Positions 22,536 through 36,270 of a stretch of DNA of 64,000 nt are shown in pieces. Location of the stretch: contig JAJFZO010000087.1 in the NCBI GenBank assembly GCA_021397835.1, positions 3,348,001 through 3,412,000 on the forward strand, in the 5' to 3' direction. The stretch's first letter is position 1; every line of letters starts with the position of its first letter. Position numbers and translations under genes: made by a program. The notes beneath the pieces are model-generated. The model saw only the letters and a list, made by a program, of their open reading frames with translations. It ran no database searches and had not been told where the DNA came from. This DNA is from Moringa oleifera (taxonomy: Eukaryota; Streptophyta; Magnoliopsida; Brassicales; Moringaceae).

Positions 22536-25500
22536 TCATGGAGCAACAACACCAGAGGCCCAAGGAACAATAACAGGAGCAGTTGGGTGTGAGTTTCTGT
22601 ATGACTCGGAATATCTGTCCTTGAAGTTCAGCTTGGGCTTTTCTGCCTGCAGTTTTCATCGTCAAAACCAAGATCAGACCGGATACAGAAGCAAAATTTA
22701 GTTTAGATTACATAATGCTTTTGTTAGAAGCAAGAAAAAATAGTATCAACTACCAACTAGATAGCAATGCTTACATATTTCAGCCAGCATTCCATATGTT
22801 TGTGTTCATAGATATCAGGAGAATAGCAGCCAGTCTCGGATGGACAATAAACCCATATGTTGCATTTCATTTCACCTGGTTTTGCACGTCTTGCCTGATC
22901 CAAACAAGCCTGGCAGCAGTCAGCTGCACTTTCTTTATGATGTGTGAGGCCCCATTTGACAGCAGCACCAGCATAATCTGTATGTAGCTCAGCATGGCAT
23001 TCGGGTGGAAGTGGCCTTCCAGGTAGAACTTCTTCTGCACTTGGAAACAAATAGCTTAGTAAGAAGAAAATAAAGTTTCCACTCTTTTCAATCACCAATA
23101 GATAAGAATTGAGATTGGAATTACCGACGCATCCAAGACAAAGAGTTCACAGTTATATCTACAATTAAAAAGTTTCTACAGTTCTTCGCAGGCAGGAGAG
23201 AGAAGGAGAAGAAAAAGCTTTGTAATTTAAATATATGTTGATTACATACCAGGCTCTTCTTCATCCTCAGGCTTATCGTCATGTTCTTGGTTATTAATAT
23301 CAGCAGGTAGCCAAAAGCCAATTTCTTCTGACAGCATAGCCCAATCAGACTCCAATGCTCTTATAAGCATCCCTAGAAATTTGTGATTCACACTGGTTAG
23401 TTGGAGGTTTCACTAAACCAGATTCAAAAATGCTTGAAGGCTTCTGAAACAACTAGTACTTAAAATGCCACAATAGACGGAACTCAAAAGAGAACATCTA
23501 CCTGTTTCCTCCTGCAAAATAGTTGAATTTAGTCCTTGTCTTCCAAGAATTAGATCTTTGGCTTCTTTCAGCTTTTCTCTACGCCAGCTTTCAACTGCTT
23601 CTGTTTATCGAATGAAGAATACCCATAAGATAATCAGCAGGATACACTAATTACAAAAACAGTTAAACTAAAGGGTTATAACATTGTTGCAATTCTAGTC
23701 AATAATCAATAGCTTATTCATGTCCTCGAAATAAATTATCCACATTATCATGCACTTGTTATACACTTATCAGAGAAAGGGGGTCATATCCCCTGCTACG
23801 CAAAGGAAAAAAGGTGATTTGCTTCTGGAGATCACAAGGTCAAAAGAAAATGGGATACTCTGTGAAGTCAGTAGTTTGAGCGATCTTTAAGAATGAATGA
23901 ACAGAAAATAGTTAAATAAACGGCATTACAGCAACATTAAAACAAAAGAGAGAAAAGAGACATGGGCTAGCCACTGATTCACAAGTACAGCAGGAAAGGC
24001 CAGGAAAATGGTCAAACAGTTAGCACAAAACATTTAAGCAAGTTTCTTCCACCACCACATGGATGTGAAATCATCTAGCAGAGGTGCTCGAAACACATCA
24101 AACCAATATTACATGCTGGCTAAAATTAGAACCACCGTTTGGTTAATCCTTATAGACAACTCAATCTTTCATCTTTCTCAAACTTACTGTGTCATATTTA
24201 CTTAGACTCTCTATCAAATATTTCAGTTTTACCCCCTCAAATTTTCCGTATCCAAAACCCATAATTCCTCAATTCATCGCCAATCTAACTTACAATCTTT
24301 TAGTGAAGAATCTAAGAATGAAAACATGTTCCATTGCATTGACATATGCCATACATCATTGCATGTCACTTTCAAAGAAGACAAATAAAGAACGTATTTT
24401 TCCAATACAACAATGATATAATCACCAGGCCTCATATTATTTGAGACTGCACCAGTGATATGTCTTTTTAACTTGTTTTTCATATTACTTTCCCTTTTGC
24501 TAATAATATAGCAAGGCCACATAAAAGAACAGAAACTCTCACCTTCAAACTAGATGAAAACATTGTGAGATGAGGAAAACAAAGAGCGACGCCAAATGAA
24601 CCTATAACGTGGTCTCTTGTGACAGTAGTGGAGGATACAACAGAAAGCAGGACATCAGGAAGTAAAGGAGGTACCGCTCATGAGGCTACCACTGCTGCTG
24701 TCAAAAATGATGGTATCATGGAGATGAATACACTGAAAGTAATCATCATGCTGTTGAATCAGACAAAAGTGGTGGTAGCAATCATTGGAGGTAACCATGG
24801 CAAATAGAGGTTGCCATTATAGAGCAACAGTGGCAAGAGGTGACTGCACAATGTGGCAGCAGTTTTGCAAGAAAGACGGCGGCAGAATGGTGGAAACAAG
24901 AAAGGCAATATGATAGATGTAATCTAGGTGGTGTTGGTGCAAAGGGAATAAGAGACACTTTGATCTCCAAAAAGTGGTATCCCCCAAGCCAAATGAAAGT
25001 CATTCATCCAAAAGGCAGAACAAGTAAAGCCACATCTAATACGGATTCTGAATTAACAAGAACAGTCCAGTCCAAGTTTAACAACTGAAGGTTGGCTCAG
25101 AGCTATAATTAGAATATGAACTCAAAAGCATACTTGATTCAGAGAAATGATATAGTAAGATGCAAGCTGCCACAAATTAGGTCTAGGCTGGTTTGAACTA
25201 ACACCTGACTATTTCCAAGGTTATAAATATGCTATCTTCAAGTGGTGTAGACAAGTGTAATCTTCAAAAGAATATTCATGCAACAGCATCATAGATTGAA
25301 TAGAGAAAACTAATATAGAAAGTAATTCAATTTTACATCTTAGCTTCCTCCTCATTAAGCTAGCTAACTCATACCAGCACAGTTCATCTGGTACACATAC
25401 ATAAGAGGCGTCCACCCTTTGATGCTAAACACTACCTAATTTCCGGGAGAGCTGGCCACCGGAAGAATACATGAAATTCATTCTGAATACTCATTATGAT

Positions 25501-26359
25501 GGCTTTACAAATCTATGGTAATCAAGATAAAGAAAAAGTTAACATTGGATAATATTACAATTGAATTTAAGCACCCACCTTGCTGCTCAGTCGCATTTGC
25601 ACTATCAGCTAAGCTTCTCAACCGCACCAAGATCTCATCAGCCATTCTCTGTTTCACAACCTGCGACAACTCAATTGCTGCCTCTTCACTGGAAAGCTTT
25701 TGCTTCAGTTTCTTCACCTTTTGGCCACAACAATGAGATATTCATTAAACTAAATTCAAGGGAATTACTAAAGAAGCTAAACATCAAACATCCAGATTAT
25801 TAAATAAATTAAAAGACCCTAAGAAGTCTCAAACTTGTACTTCAGAAAGAAAGAGAAATCCCCAAAAGTTAACAAGGTGTTACCAATGTAACAAGCTGTA
25901 TGGGTTCATTTGCTCTTCGTATCCTTAGTGACTCTTCCATTTTCTTAATTTGATCCGGAGTGTAGTCTACCACTATGAATGAATAGAGAAGAAATCAAAA
26001 TTAATCCATTGTTCACCAAGCATTACTAATTGAAAATCAACTCAAACAAAAACAGAATACAAAGAGAGACAGAAAGATGGACTTAAAGAGGGAGAGGAGA
26101 GAAGGAGGGACAGCCCAACCACTGTATACAGCACAAAGAAGGAAAAAAAGATATAGACTGCGGTTTGAAATTTAGAGATGGCAAGATAAATGAGAGACGT
26201 ACCATTATCTTTATTGGAATATACATATAGAGAAGCATATAGGGAGTGAAGAACGTAGAGAGCAATAATAATGTTGACAGTACAAACGATGATGGTGATT
26301 CTCTTGTACGAACACCCGCTCCCTCTCCCTCCTCCATATCCCCAGTCTCCCCTCGCCAT
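22536..26359 (-). CDS. Membrane-anchored Cys-rich plant protein of unknown function
   Basis: Seven exons join in frame: 26359-26203, 25972-25884, 25717-25579, 23600-23502, 23372-23250, 23034-22775 and 22646-22536, giving about 325 residues. A short basic N-terminus (MARGDWGYGGGRGSG) precedes one hydrophobic helix at about residues 21-45 (ITIIVCTVNIIIALYVL), as in a type II anchor. A charged helical stem follows (KKLKQKLSSEEAAIELSQVV). The C-terminal Cys-rich domain has ECHAELHTDY, CCQACLDQ, CNIWVYCP and HMECWLKY, somewhat like a PAN/apple fold. It ends SHPTAPVIVPWASGVVAP. The topology suggests a secretory-pathway protein with the Cys-rich part in the lumen or outside the cell. I know similar unnamed plant proteins, but no function. 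Intron 3 is about 2 kb. Confidence 0.85.
23601..25578 (-). other. Large intron of the Cys-rich membrane protein gene
   Basis: A 2 kb intron between exons 3 and 4. It holds short frames on both strands without recognisable domains and nothing that looks like a nested gene. Its boundaries are fixed by the reading frame of the flanking exons. Confidence 0.75.
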
Positions 26360-26960
26360 CTCCCTTCTTCTTCACCGTCATCCCAGCACGTCCTCTCTCA
26401 TCTCTCTCTCAAAATCTTCCTCTTTGCCCCCTCTAAATTCCAAAACTTTCCCCGCGGGGACACCCTTCGCCCCTAGCAGATTGGTGATCGGATCGCAGCG
26501 ATGAAAGTCGCTAGGGTTTGCTTGCTGTTGCTGCAAATTCAGCTTTCGCTTTCCGAAGAACGACCGACAGAGAGAAAGGGAGAGGGGTAGGCCTTTGTGA
26601 AATGGTAAATGGACAGGTTAACAGTAGAGTGTCTGTCTTACTTTATTTGGTAATTGGGCGTGTCTTTGAGTTTCGTTTTGGGGACCTAACTATGTAGATT
26701 ACGTGCAGTGGATCGAGGCTAACTGCTTAGCCTCTGGTCGCGCGTGCAAATGAGCGCGTGAGGCGTTTGTCCTGTAGATGATAGTTAATTGATCACCCTC
26801 GACACCTCCGTAACAAATGGCATCGCTCTTGCTGGTGTTTTTATTATTTTTTAATATTCAATCATATTTGGATGTGTCCAAATAATAGTGGTGAGTCCGC
26901 ATGGATGTAGATTGTGTTGGGCACGGTACAGCAGGGTACATGTTTTAATTACATTAAATT
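26360..26960. other. Leader and promoter region of the Cys-rich protein gene
   Basis: GC-richer DNA with a long pyrimidine-rich stretch on the plus strand (about 26310-26440), then ccccgcgggg near 26450. This is probably the 5' leader and promoter of the minus-strand gene. No open frame in it resembles a known protein. Confidence 0.5.
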
Positions 26961-29554
26961 ATATCATTTTATATATTTTTAAATTTGTATATTCAAATAT
27001 ATTTAAAAAATAAATTTAGTAATTTATATAAAATCAAATAATTTCTTATAAATTATTTTAAAAATTATAAATTAACAACAAAAACGTTTTTTATTTTATT
27101 TAAAATTTACTTTATTAAAAATAATTTATTATTTTAAATATGTTTTTGAATATGTACTTAAAAAATGTAATTTTTAAATTTATCTTTTAACTTGTTATAA
27201 ATTTTTATTAATTTATAATAAAAATAAATTTATTTCATAAATTAAATATGAATGGTTATGCTGACACATAAACTGTGTTACCACATGTCAGCATACAACT
27301 CGTCCTGTTATGTTGGATGGGTATGCCACTAACAAAATATTGGCTCGGCTTATTTAGTTGTGCTTTGCATGGTTTGTTTTTTTAAAATTAACATACTGTA
27401 TCAACATACATGCGCATCAATCCATTTATCACTTGTAATTATATTTATATTATAATTTTATGATATATATATTTTAATAATATTTTATTTAAAAATAATA
27501 CTATTAATACATTTATAGTTATTATTTTTTAAAAAAATGATATTTATTTATTCATAAATATAAATATAATGACATGAATGTTTCTAAACCTTTTAAACAT
27601 TTTATAAAAATTATTAAGTTATTACGAAAATGAATAACATGTAATTTTTAAATCATGTGCAAATTTTGAATCAAATAGTATCTTAAATATAAGTTTGATT
27701 AGACAAAAAATTTTGGTGGTTCCAAAAAGCATTTTTGTGATTGTGATATTTGTAAGTTTCTTTTCCAGTAAGTTTCATAATTGAAATGGAATAAAGAGGG
27801 GATGAATATTTATTTTATAAAAATAAAAATAAAATAATTATTATGATGTTTAGTTTAATAAAATTGAAATAAGTGTGAATTAATATTATGATACCTTTAC
27901 TTATCAATAATCAAAATAAGTAAAAATTGGATTTATAATAAACTATTTACTTGACTTTCAAGAATCAAAATCAAAATTTCAATCATATATTCGATCAAAA
28001 ATCAAAATAAAATAATATATTTAAGATATTATTTGATTCAATTGTAACACTATAATATTATATTTTTATTATCCTAGTTAAATCACTAGGAAAACATATT
28101 TGTTATTGTATCAGCTTTTGCTTAAATTATTTCACACGAGATTCAATATGAGGGGATCCTTTGATTCAATATGAAGCAAGTACTCATTTCTGAAGTCATA
28201 ATCAGCCCGCTGCATTAAGTTTTGGCTTAATTCTACCAATGCTTCATCTTGTTGCATGGTGCAATAATACTTGTTCTAACCTCATCCTCTTTGATTTGAA
28301 GTTACTGTAAAAGAATAAGTACTTTAAATTACTTCCACTTAGGGTTAACAAAGTTTTAAAAATTAGTTTCGGTATTTTTCAAAATTCTTTTTAACACTAA
28401 ATCATTTTTTTTAAACACTCATGGAAATATTTATTAATTATTCTTCTTGATTTCTTAAAACTGAAATTAATTATCTATATCTTAACATGATGTGCGAGGA
28501 TGTGCAAAAATATTACAAGTATATCCTTAACAGATAAATTTTTTTACGCTTACTAAACCTCAGCTTTCATATAAAATCTTAATTTTCTAATTGGTTATTT
28601 ACCCATTCTTAATTGTGCTGTGCACTTAGTATCACTTTCATAAATCAAATCATACAAGTGGCTTAATTATTGATGAATCTTCAAAGCCACATTTGGATTT
28701 TGTGTCCCCCATTCATAGTTTATGGAAAGATATGGGTATATTACAACATAAATAGTCATAATCATTTGTAAGATCATAACTATCTCTTTTATTACTATAG
28801 CAACTTTCCTCTTTCTTGATAAAAGATGAGATACATTTGCTTTACATTATTAATATACAAATATAATTTAACATCTAAACTTAAAAGAAAATAAATAAAA
28901 CTTAGTTTCTAACAATATTAATAAGTAGTAATTAATAAGACTACGATGTATAATGAAGCTTGCAAATAAAACTACAAAAAAATTTATAAGCAAAGAAACT
29001 TAAATATTTTCCATAAATCAACACTAAATCAAGGCAACTAGATATGAAAATTTTCTCTTTTTTAAGGAATGTACCTTTCTCCTTACTCTTTTCCTCACTT
29101 TTCTATATCATGATGTTCTAAACTTTGATAAATCAATACAAAATTTATCTCAAATTAAAAGTGCCAATCCTTCATTGGTTGGCTAACTACTATTATCAAA
29201 TAATAATAATAAACCAATCTTGATTGATATATGCCATTAGCATTATTCTTACATAACCCAAATCAAGCAAGGTAGTACTACTTTTTGATGATAAAATATT
29301 AAAAGATGAAAAGAGCTCATCCTCAATGGGAATGCATGTCATTTTAATTAATGTTGTGTCACTCAGTAGAGTTAGATAAACTTATCTTTTTTCTTCTATT
29401 AATAGATAATTTTGTAGCTACTTAAAAGGGTTGGAATTGTTGATATTTGAAGCTTATTTAAATGGCATGACTATCTCCCACCAAAAAAACGAAAACATGG
29501 AATTCATTTCGATTCCTCGCTCCGACTTCCCACTCTTTATTAGCACCACTATTA
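26961..29554. other. Gene-free AT-rich DNA
   Basis: No gene is supported. A short direct repeat (ttgattcaatatga-like) occurs twice between 28139 and 28172. The tract around 27.7-28.1 kb is rich in aatcaaaatcaaaat phrases, as in small decayed transposons, but I could not define ends. Confidence 0.5.
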
Positions 29555-29555
29555 A

Positions 29556-30079
29556 TATGTTTGGTTAATTAAAAAAATAAGATAAAAAAGTTATCGAAGA
29601 TAATTTAAAAAACTATTATATCTTTTAATTGAATTGATTATAATTGAATTGATATTTTTATAATTAAATTTTTTATAAAATAATATTAATTAATAAATCT
29701 ATTATAATTGTGATTTATTTAAAAATAATATTATCTAAATAATATTTTACTAATTCTTCTTTATTCTTAAATATTGATATTATAAAAAATAATATTAATA
29801 TAATTAACATGAAAATATATTATAAAAATAATATAATTATCAATTAAAATTTTATAACTAATTTTATTATAATTATTCTTTGTTGATAAAAAAATAAGTT
29901 TATAAGCTAGTAATCTAACAATTTTTCTAGGGCGCACCAGGATAATAAAATTTATAATTATTTTTTATTATCATTAAATAATTATTTTGAAAGTGCAATT
30001 AAGAATTGTTATTTGAGGTGCTCAAAAAACAAAAGCTCATTAAAAAATTATAATTCTTTAGTAAAAATAACCAAACATA
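29556..30079. repeat. Candidate MITE of about 520 bp
   Basis: The ends are inverted: tatgtttggttaatt at 29556 and the reverse complement of the right end, tatgtttggttat, ending at about 30079. Between them is extremely AT-rich, non-coding DNA with further complementary subterminal stretches. Size and ends fit a miniature inverted-repeat transposon, although the terminal match is only about 12 bp. Confidence 0.5.
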
Positions 30080-33000
30080 AAAAAAATTACCCATCTAATA
30101 TAAGGCAGGAATAAAATTTTTATTTTTGTAAATCAAATGAGCCATTGGAGTTGGATAATTTTTTAATTTATTCTTCTAACTTTTATTTAAAATAAAAAAT
30201 AATTAAAATCAAATTTATATTCAACTCAAATTTAAAATTGTTTAATAAAATTTGAGTTGAAAGTATTCAAATGTACTTATACTATATTGATCAAGAGTGT
30301 GTTTGTTAATCAGGATGTGACTGAAATAAAAAAAAAATTGATAGTTTTTTAATAAAATAAATTATGGCAATCTAATATCAAAATTAGGTCAAAAAAAGTA
30401 ATAAAATGATGGTATATTTGATGTAAAGTATAAAAATTTAAAAAGAAAAATTTAATAAATTAAGCATGATGCATTAAGTGCTATTAACCTTGTTTATATT
30501 AGGAGAATATAGTAAAATCCATTTGTCTCTATTAACAGAGTGCTTCTTTTTGAAGTAAAATAAAGAGACCACATTTTGATGAGGGTATAGATGATTATCT
30601 TGGTGACTTTATCTTGAACAATCTCTTTATTTAATTTTTAAGTTTAATATATATTACATATTATGAATTAAATTAAATTAGATTAATTATAAATTAATGA
30701 ACTAAATCAAACACAATAATTAAAATTAATGCTAACTTCATTCAATTTGTAAAGGTTTTGTAATGATAATGCAAACAACTTTCTTTGGACTCAAATTAAG
30801 AAGAAGGTCCAAATGCACACTTGATGGAGCCTGTGTTCAAAGGTTAAAGAGCTTGAGGGCACCTAAAGTCAATTAGATCTAGCCCATGCGCATGAAATCC
30901 ATTGTTATTAAATGGACCATCTCGGCCTAGGAAGATGGTAGAGCCGGTAAGGGGGATTATGAACTTAGAACAACTTGCATTTATGCATGAACAAATATGA
31001 AAACTATGTGAAACCATGTAGAGCATGGCAGGAAACAAACCCATATTTGAGATCCCTGAGGACCAAACAATCTTGCGAAATTCAAAGATGAAAATTCTAA
31101 AAATTCTGACTACATAATTTTACAAAAAGTTACGGGTCACCTAGTAGGATAGAATTAGAAAATAGTTTGCACCAGCAGGTGGATGAGATTAGCCAACAGC
31201 TTGGCACGATGGCCAAAATCTCAAAAAAGGAATTCTTATGCGAGTATGACCCATAGCCTCCCTTTGTGGAAGAAATTTTACAAGAGAAAGTACCTAAAGG
31301 ATTTCACATGCCCTAAATTAGTTTGTATGAAGCTGGGAAGATTACTATGATCACTTATGTCACTTTTACTCAGTAATGCTAATAATTGGTGTTTCTAATG
31401 CCACCATATCATTATAATATAGTATAATCCATTCCCGTGATCACTTTTTTTTTTTTTTGGTTCTTTTCTTATGACTTCATTTTCTCCAGTTAAGTTCTCC
31501 ATATACTTGATTGTTAAGACAGTAATGAGATGGTGTTTGTGGTATCATATTCCAATGGGTGTGGCTTTGGTTTTAGTCATGCCGACGGGGTGGAACATGT
31601 CGACTTACCTCGAGAATGGTCTGTATGTGTAAGGTTGTATTGATGGTAAGACTTAGATTTCCTCTTCTTCCATTCTTGTCCAAGCTTTATTGCTTTTTAT
31701 TATTGCTTTGTCTTAACTTCTTCCAAACTTGTGAAGGTTGATCATAAGTTTGTTAACATTGTTATTATTTTTTTTTCCGCTGAATTTCTCCTTTGATGTC
31801 TAAACATCTATATTTATTGAAAGCCTCATCCTTTTTTCTTAGATCGGTGGTATTGAGCCCTCAGTGAAGCTCATCTTATTATGAGCTTAAAATCTTTGAT
31901 TATAGGGTGGGAATATGTAGATAACAATTTTTTAAAATCTTAGTATTACTATTGTTTTTTATGAATTACAAAATATTTTCAAATAAACTTTAATATATTG
32001 ATTTTATTTAAGTTAAATTTTTGTAAAAATAACAATGAAAATTTAGTAATATTTTTTATCATATAATTTTTTAAAAAAATATTTTTATTTCTAAAAAATT
32101 TAATTTTTTTTATGATGATAGCTTTGTCCTCTTTAGATCTTGATGATTTAGCTTTAAATATCTAAAAGTAAATTTTTGATATTGAAGAGGCTTTCTTTGA
32201 CTATCTTTTGAATAAAAAACGATTAATATAATATAGGTTACCCATCCTTGGTTTTCTTAGAGGAATTTTTAGAAAAGACTTCTTTTTAGGGTAAAAGCGT
32301 TTCTCCAGCTATTGCCATTGCTTTTCTTATTGAGACCACTTTTTCAAGGCTTTATTGTTATTATTCATGCACATGTGTTTTGACTCCTTGCTGTTCATAG
32401 TAGATCAAATGGCGTCACAATCAAATTTGAAAAGAATAATTCAGAAGTTGAAGAAACAAGGCCATAGTCTAAAAACCTTCCTTTCTTGAAGGTTCGAAAG
32501 ATTTTGAAGCCTGTCTTAGTGTCAACGAGGCACTTGGGAATTGAAGTTGTGCTAGAGAAGAAGTCTTTTAGTGCATTTGCCTTAGACAACCTTTGGATGT
32601 TCCCTTGCTTCAAAAGTATGCCATGCTTTTTCCTAGATATGTGTTCGAGGGGGATTGTCTCATGGATCCCAAAGTTATCTTAGAGCTCCTTTCTGGGCTT
32701 TAGTTTGGTGAAGGTAAAACTTCATTTTATTTTTTATTTTTTACTTTTTTGAATATGTAGTTAAACTTATAAGTGTGTCTTTTCATGTGTTGCCAATGAA
32801 CCTCTACATATCGATGGTTGAAAAGTATTTATTTGTATCACTGGATTTAATTGGAGTGGAAGGACTACTGATAGATTGAGAGCATAAATTGTAAGAGATG
32901 TGAGAGTCTTTTTTTTTTTTTTTTTTTTGTAAAGAAGGCTTACAAAAATAAATAGAGGAAGGTTAAACACTAAATTGAATTTCAAGCCAATGAAGTCACT

Positions 33001-33690
33001 GATTATTGAAAACTTTTAAGACTTGAAAGGAGTTTTAAGTGTTGTATGAGTAATACGCTTTCACAACTTTGATAGAGGCAAGGACAATGGCAAAAGCTGA
33101 TGTGGATACCAAGTATCACAACCTAGATTTGTCATTTTTCCTTATTGAAGAGCAGGATGAAATGTGCCCTTCCTTGTCCGAAAGGATTATCTTAACTCTT
33201 CCAGGTGATATTTCGAAGCCAACAACAAACAATGATATGGGATATGTGTAGTAATATTGTAATTGAGCTTTTGCAATCTTTAACTTGTTTTATGATTATG
33301 GTGATGTTGGTTATTTAGTTTTGTGTAATGAAACAATGATTATTGTGACTATATATTCATGATAGCTTTAGTGTTGAGTACTTTTTATTTTGTGTGTTTG
33401 ATATTTTGTATTTGCTCTTGACTTGGCTTGAAATGAATGATGTTCACCTTTGATTATTTGTTGTTTTTCTTTTATGAATACTTTTTTGTTTTCAACAAGT
33501 TAGGTTTGTCTCTTTACCTTTTTGTTTTTGATGAATCATATTCTCTTTTATTATTATTATTTTTACTTTTGATGATGTATATTTGCCATTCATCACATGT
33601 GTTGATGCTTTTTTTTTTTTTTTTTACTAACATAGCATAATTTTTATTTATGTGAGTACATGTAGGTAACATTTATTAATGCTAAATAGA
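30080..33690. other. Decayed repeat zone, mostly unassigned
   Basis: No intact gene. Between about 30.8 and 33.3 kb the base composition rises and short frames appear, for example the plus-strand frame at 33069-33251, which reads like a fragment of an old protein. I could not match it to a family. Being next to the Gypsy remnant, it may include that element's long terminal repeat or another element. Poly-T tracts lie near 31447, 32909 and 33609. Confidence 0.4.
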
Positions 33691-34630
33691 GTACGTTTAT
33701 AGATTTTAGATGTTCCACGTCTTAGGGATGATTATGCCATCCAACTTGCTTAGCTTGTAATTACCTACTTGTATGATCCTTTGCACTTAATAAGGTCTTT
33801 CCCATGTGAGAGAGAAAATTCCTTTTGTCTCTTTTGTTATTGATATCTTGGTGCATCAAAGGACAAGATCACTTATTTTGAAGGCACTCTTTCACACCTT
33901 TTGATTAAAATAACAAGATATTTTCCAATTGTATATTTAGCTCGTCGTTGTACTACTTCCGTTAGCTCAATCAAGAGGTATTGTTTTATTGTAACTTGGC
34001 ATCATTTTCCTTCTTATCAAAACATTAACACAGTAATGATGCCTAAATTTCTATGAGAGAGGTTACCTTGGTATCATGCACTAGGGCAAAAGGTGTCTCT
34101 AGTTACTATACAAAGTGTTATTCCACATACCCATAGGATCCCTAATAACTCATCTACCTAACACCTTTTAGCTTTGTATAAATATTTTTGTTTTTAGTGA
34201 AGTGTGATTGGTAACCTCAACCTGTTTAGTTTCCTTTTGGTGCTCCATGGATCCAAACCTTTATTTGATGCTCTTTACATTTTTCCATGAAGTTTTTTCT
34301 TTGAAATTACAAGTAATCACTAGTGACAAGGATGGGATCCCAAAATAACAAATTATTGCCTTCCTAAAGAAATTTCATGCCTTCTATTTTGATATTTATG
34401 CCAATGCTTTGGCTTCCACCCATTCAACAAAGTAATCATTTGCGATGATTGCAAACTTTTTTTTACCTTATCAATCCATGCTTCATTAGATGAATAGGCA
34501 TGAGATGATAGTGGGTGCAAGTTCACTAATTGGATTTTGCGATGATGATGATATCTTTGGCACTTATCAGATTTTGAAATTTATGCTTCAGCATCTTCAC
34601 AATAATTTTGGTCAGTAGTATCTTTATCAT

Positions 34631-36270
34631 CAGAGGTGACTCAATGTAAAATGGGGTCTTAGGTAAAAAATATTCATGGGTCTTTTAATTATTTTTATAC
34701 AAAAGTATAATATTTTATTTAAAATTTATTTTTTAAAATACAAACAAATGAAATTATGTTTTAATATTCAAATTTTAATAATAAATCTTTTTAATTTATA
34801 AAATAACTAATCTATTAGTCTTTTTTGTGATATAGTTGAATATGAGCAAATTTTTATGAATTTTAATTTTAAAAATTTCAACAATAACAACTATTTTAGA
34901 TGTTATGAATAATATTTTATAAGCAACAAAAGTTTATATTTTATTATATAGAATTTAATACTTTAAAGTGGTATTTTTATTTTATTTGTAAAGTTTCTTC
35001 CAAAATTTTTAATTCATTAAATAGATATAAACTATTAATATTAGATAATTCTTCTTACTTTAAAAATTTTTCAAGAGTATAAAAATATATTTTTTCAAAT
35101 TGTCATCAAAAGGATCTTAATTTTTTAGGTAAATATTATTTAAAACCTTGAAGAATACTCTTCTCCTAATTTTTATCTTGAACTTCAAACTGTATCCAAA
35201 AAAATCTTGAATCAATGATAAATAGTTAAATTAAACCTTAGTTTAAAACTATTATAATAAAATTAAGTATACTTTTATTATTAAAATTTTTTAAAAATTA
35301 TATAAATAAATTTTATACTTTGTTTTGAGATCATTCCTCAATTTTAAATAATTTTTGATCCACGAACTATTATTATGAATTTTTTAAATATTTGATAATA
35401 AATTTTTTAAAAAAATATTTTTAGCATTTAAAAAAATCTAAACTTTTTGTGATGGTAGCTTGAATATTTTTTCACCTTTATAAAAAATTTTAAGTCAAAA
35501 TTCTATTACAAGATCTTCAATTTGAATTCTCTAAATTTTTAAATTTTTTAACAAGGTCCACTTGGACTATTTCTCATTAATCAGAGCTTGTTTAGAGATT
35601 TTTAAAAATTTAGAATAAATATTAAAAAAAATATTTTACAGAGTTTTAAATGATATTTATCTTAATTTTTTTAAGTGATACAAAAAAAAAAAGTATCTTC
35701 ACATATTTTAAATTTCTCAAGCCCACTTTGAATTGAAGAAATAGTTTGATCATTTATATATGTAAAATAATTAATTCTAAATGAGTCTTCAATTAACATT
35801 ATTACTTCACTATTTATATTTTTGTCAATACATATTTTTTCTATTTTTGTATTTTTTTCATAAAATACAAGTTCCATATATATTTTATGTGTTATTTTTT
35901 TAGCTAAAATAATAACTCATGTAAAACCATTTTGCTATAGTTTTTAAAGAAATTGAGGAAATATAAAAATTCTATGGAAATCTAAAGTATATATGAAGAG
36001 ATGAATAATATTGTTGCCACATTTCATATGATTAGCAATATTTAAAAATAAAAAACAAATTTAAAAAATTCAAAATAAAATAAACATGTTGTCACTTTTG
36101 TAAGTCCTCTTGTTCTTTTCCTCATACAAAAACTAAACCATATTACTAAAACATAATTTGAAAATGAGCCCCATTTGGAAACAACCAAATAATTTTTATT
36201 AGCTTTTTAAAAAATTATTAATTTTTTTAAATAAAAGTCAAGTAGGCCCATTTGAAAGTGGCACCTTATG
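34631..36270. mobile_element. hAT-like insertion inside the Gypsy integrase
   Basis: About 1.64 kb of AT-rich DNA separates two halves of the integrase zinc finger. Its ends look like imperfect inverted repeats: cagaggtgactcaatgtaaa then atggggtctt on the left, and the reverse complement of the right end, cataaggtgccactttcaaa then tgggcc. The pattern resembles plant hAT termini, but no 8 bp target duplication is obvious and no transposase is recognised. It is probably non-autonomous or decayed. Confidence 0.5.
35128..35663. repeat. AT-rich inverted-repeat family, complete nested copy
   Basis: About 536 bp, the same length as the copy at 11.06 kb. The left end (gtaaatattatttaaaacct) and the reverse complement of the right end (aagataaatatcatttaaaa) match. 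The core (ctttttgtgatggtagcttg, then caaaattctattacaagatc) lies at about 35450-35515. It sits within the hAT-like insertion and is therefore the youngest layer here. Confidence 0.65.

Noticed and set aside
24619..25088. Two plus-strand frames inside the 2 kb intron
   Set aside because: No recognised domain, opposite strand to the host gene, and no promoter signs.
33069..33251. 60-residue frame in the repeat zone
   Set aside because: It reads like a protein fragment, but I could not place it in any family and it is isolated among decayed repeats.
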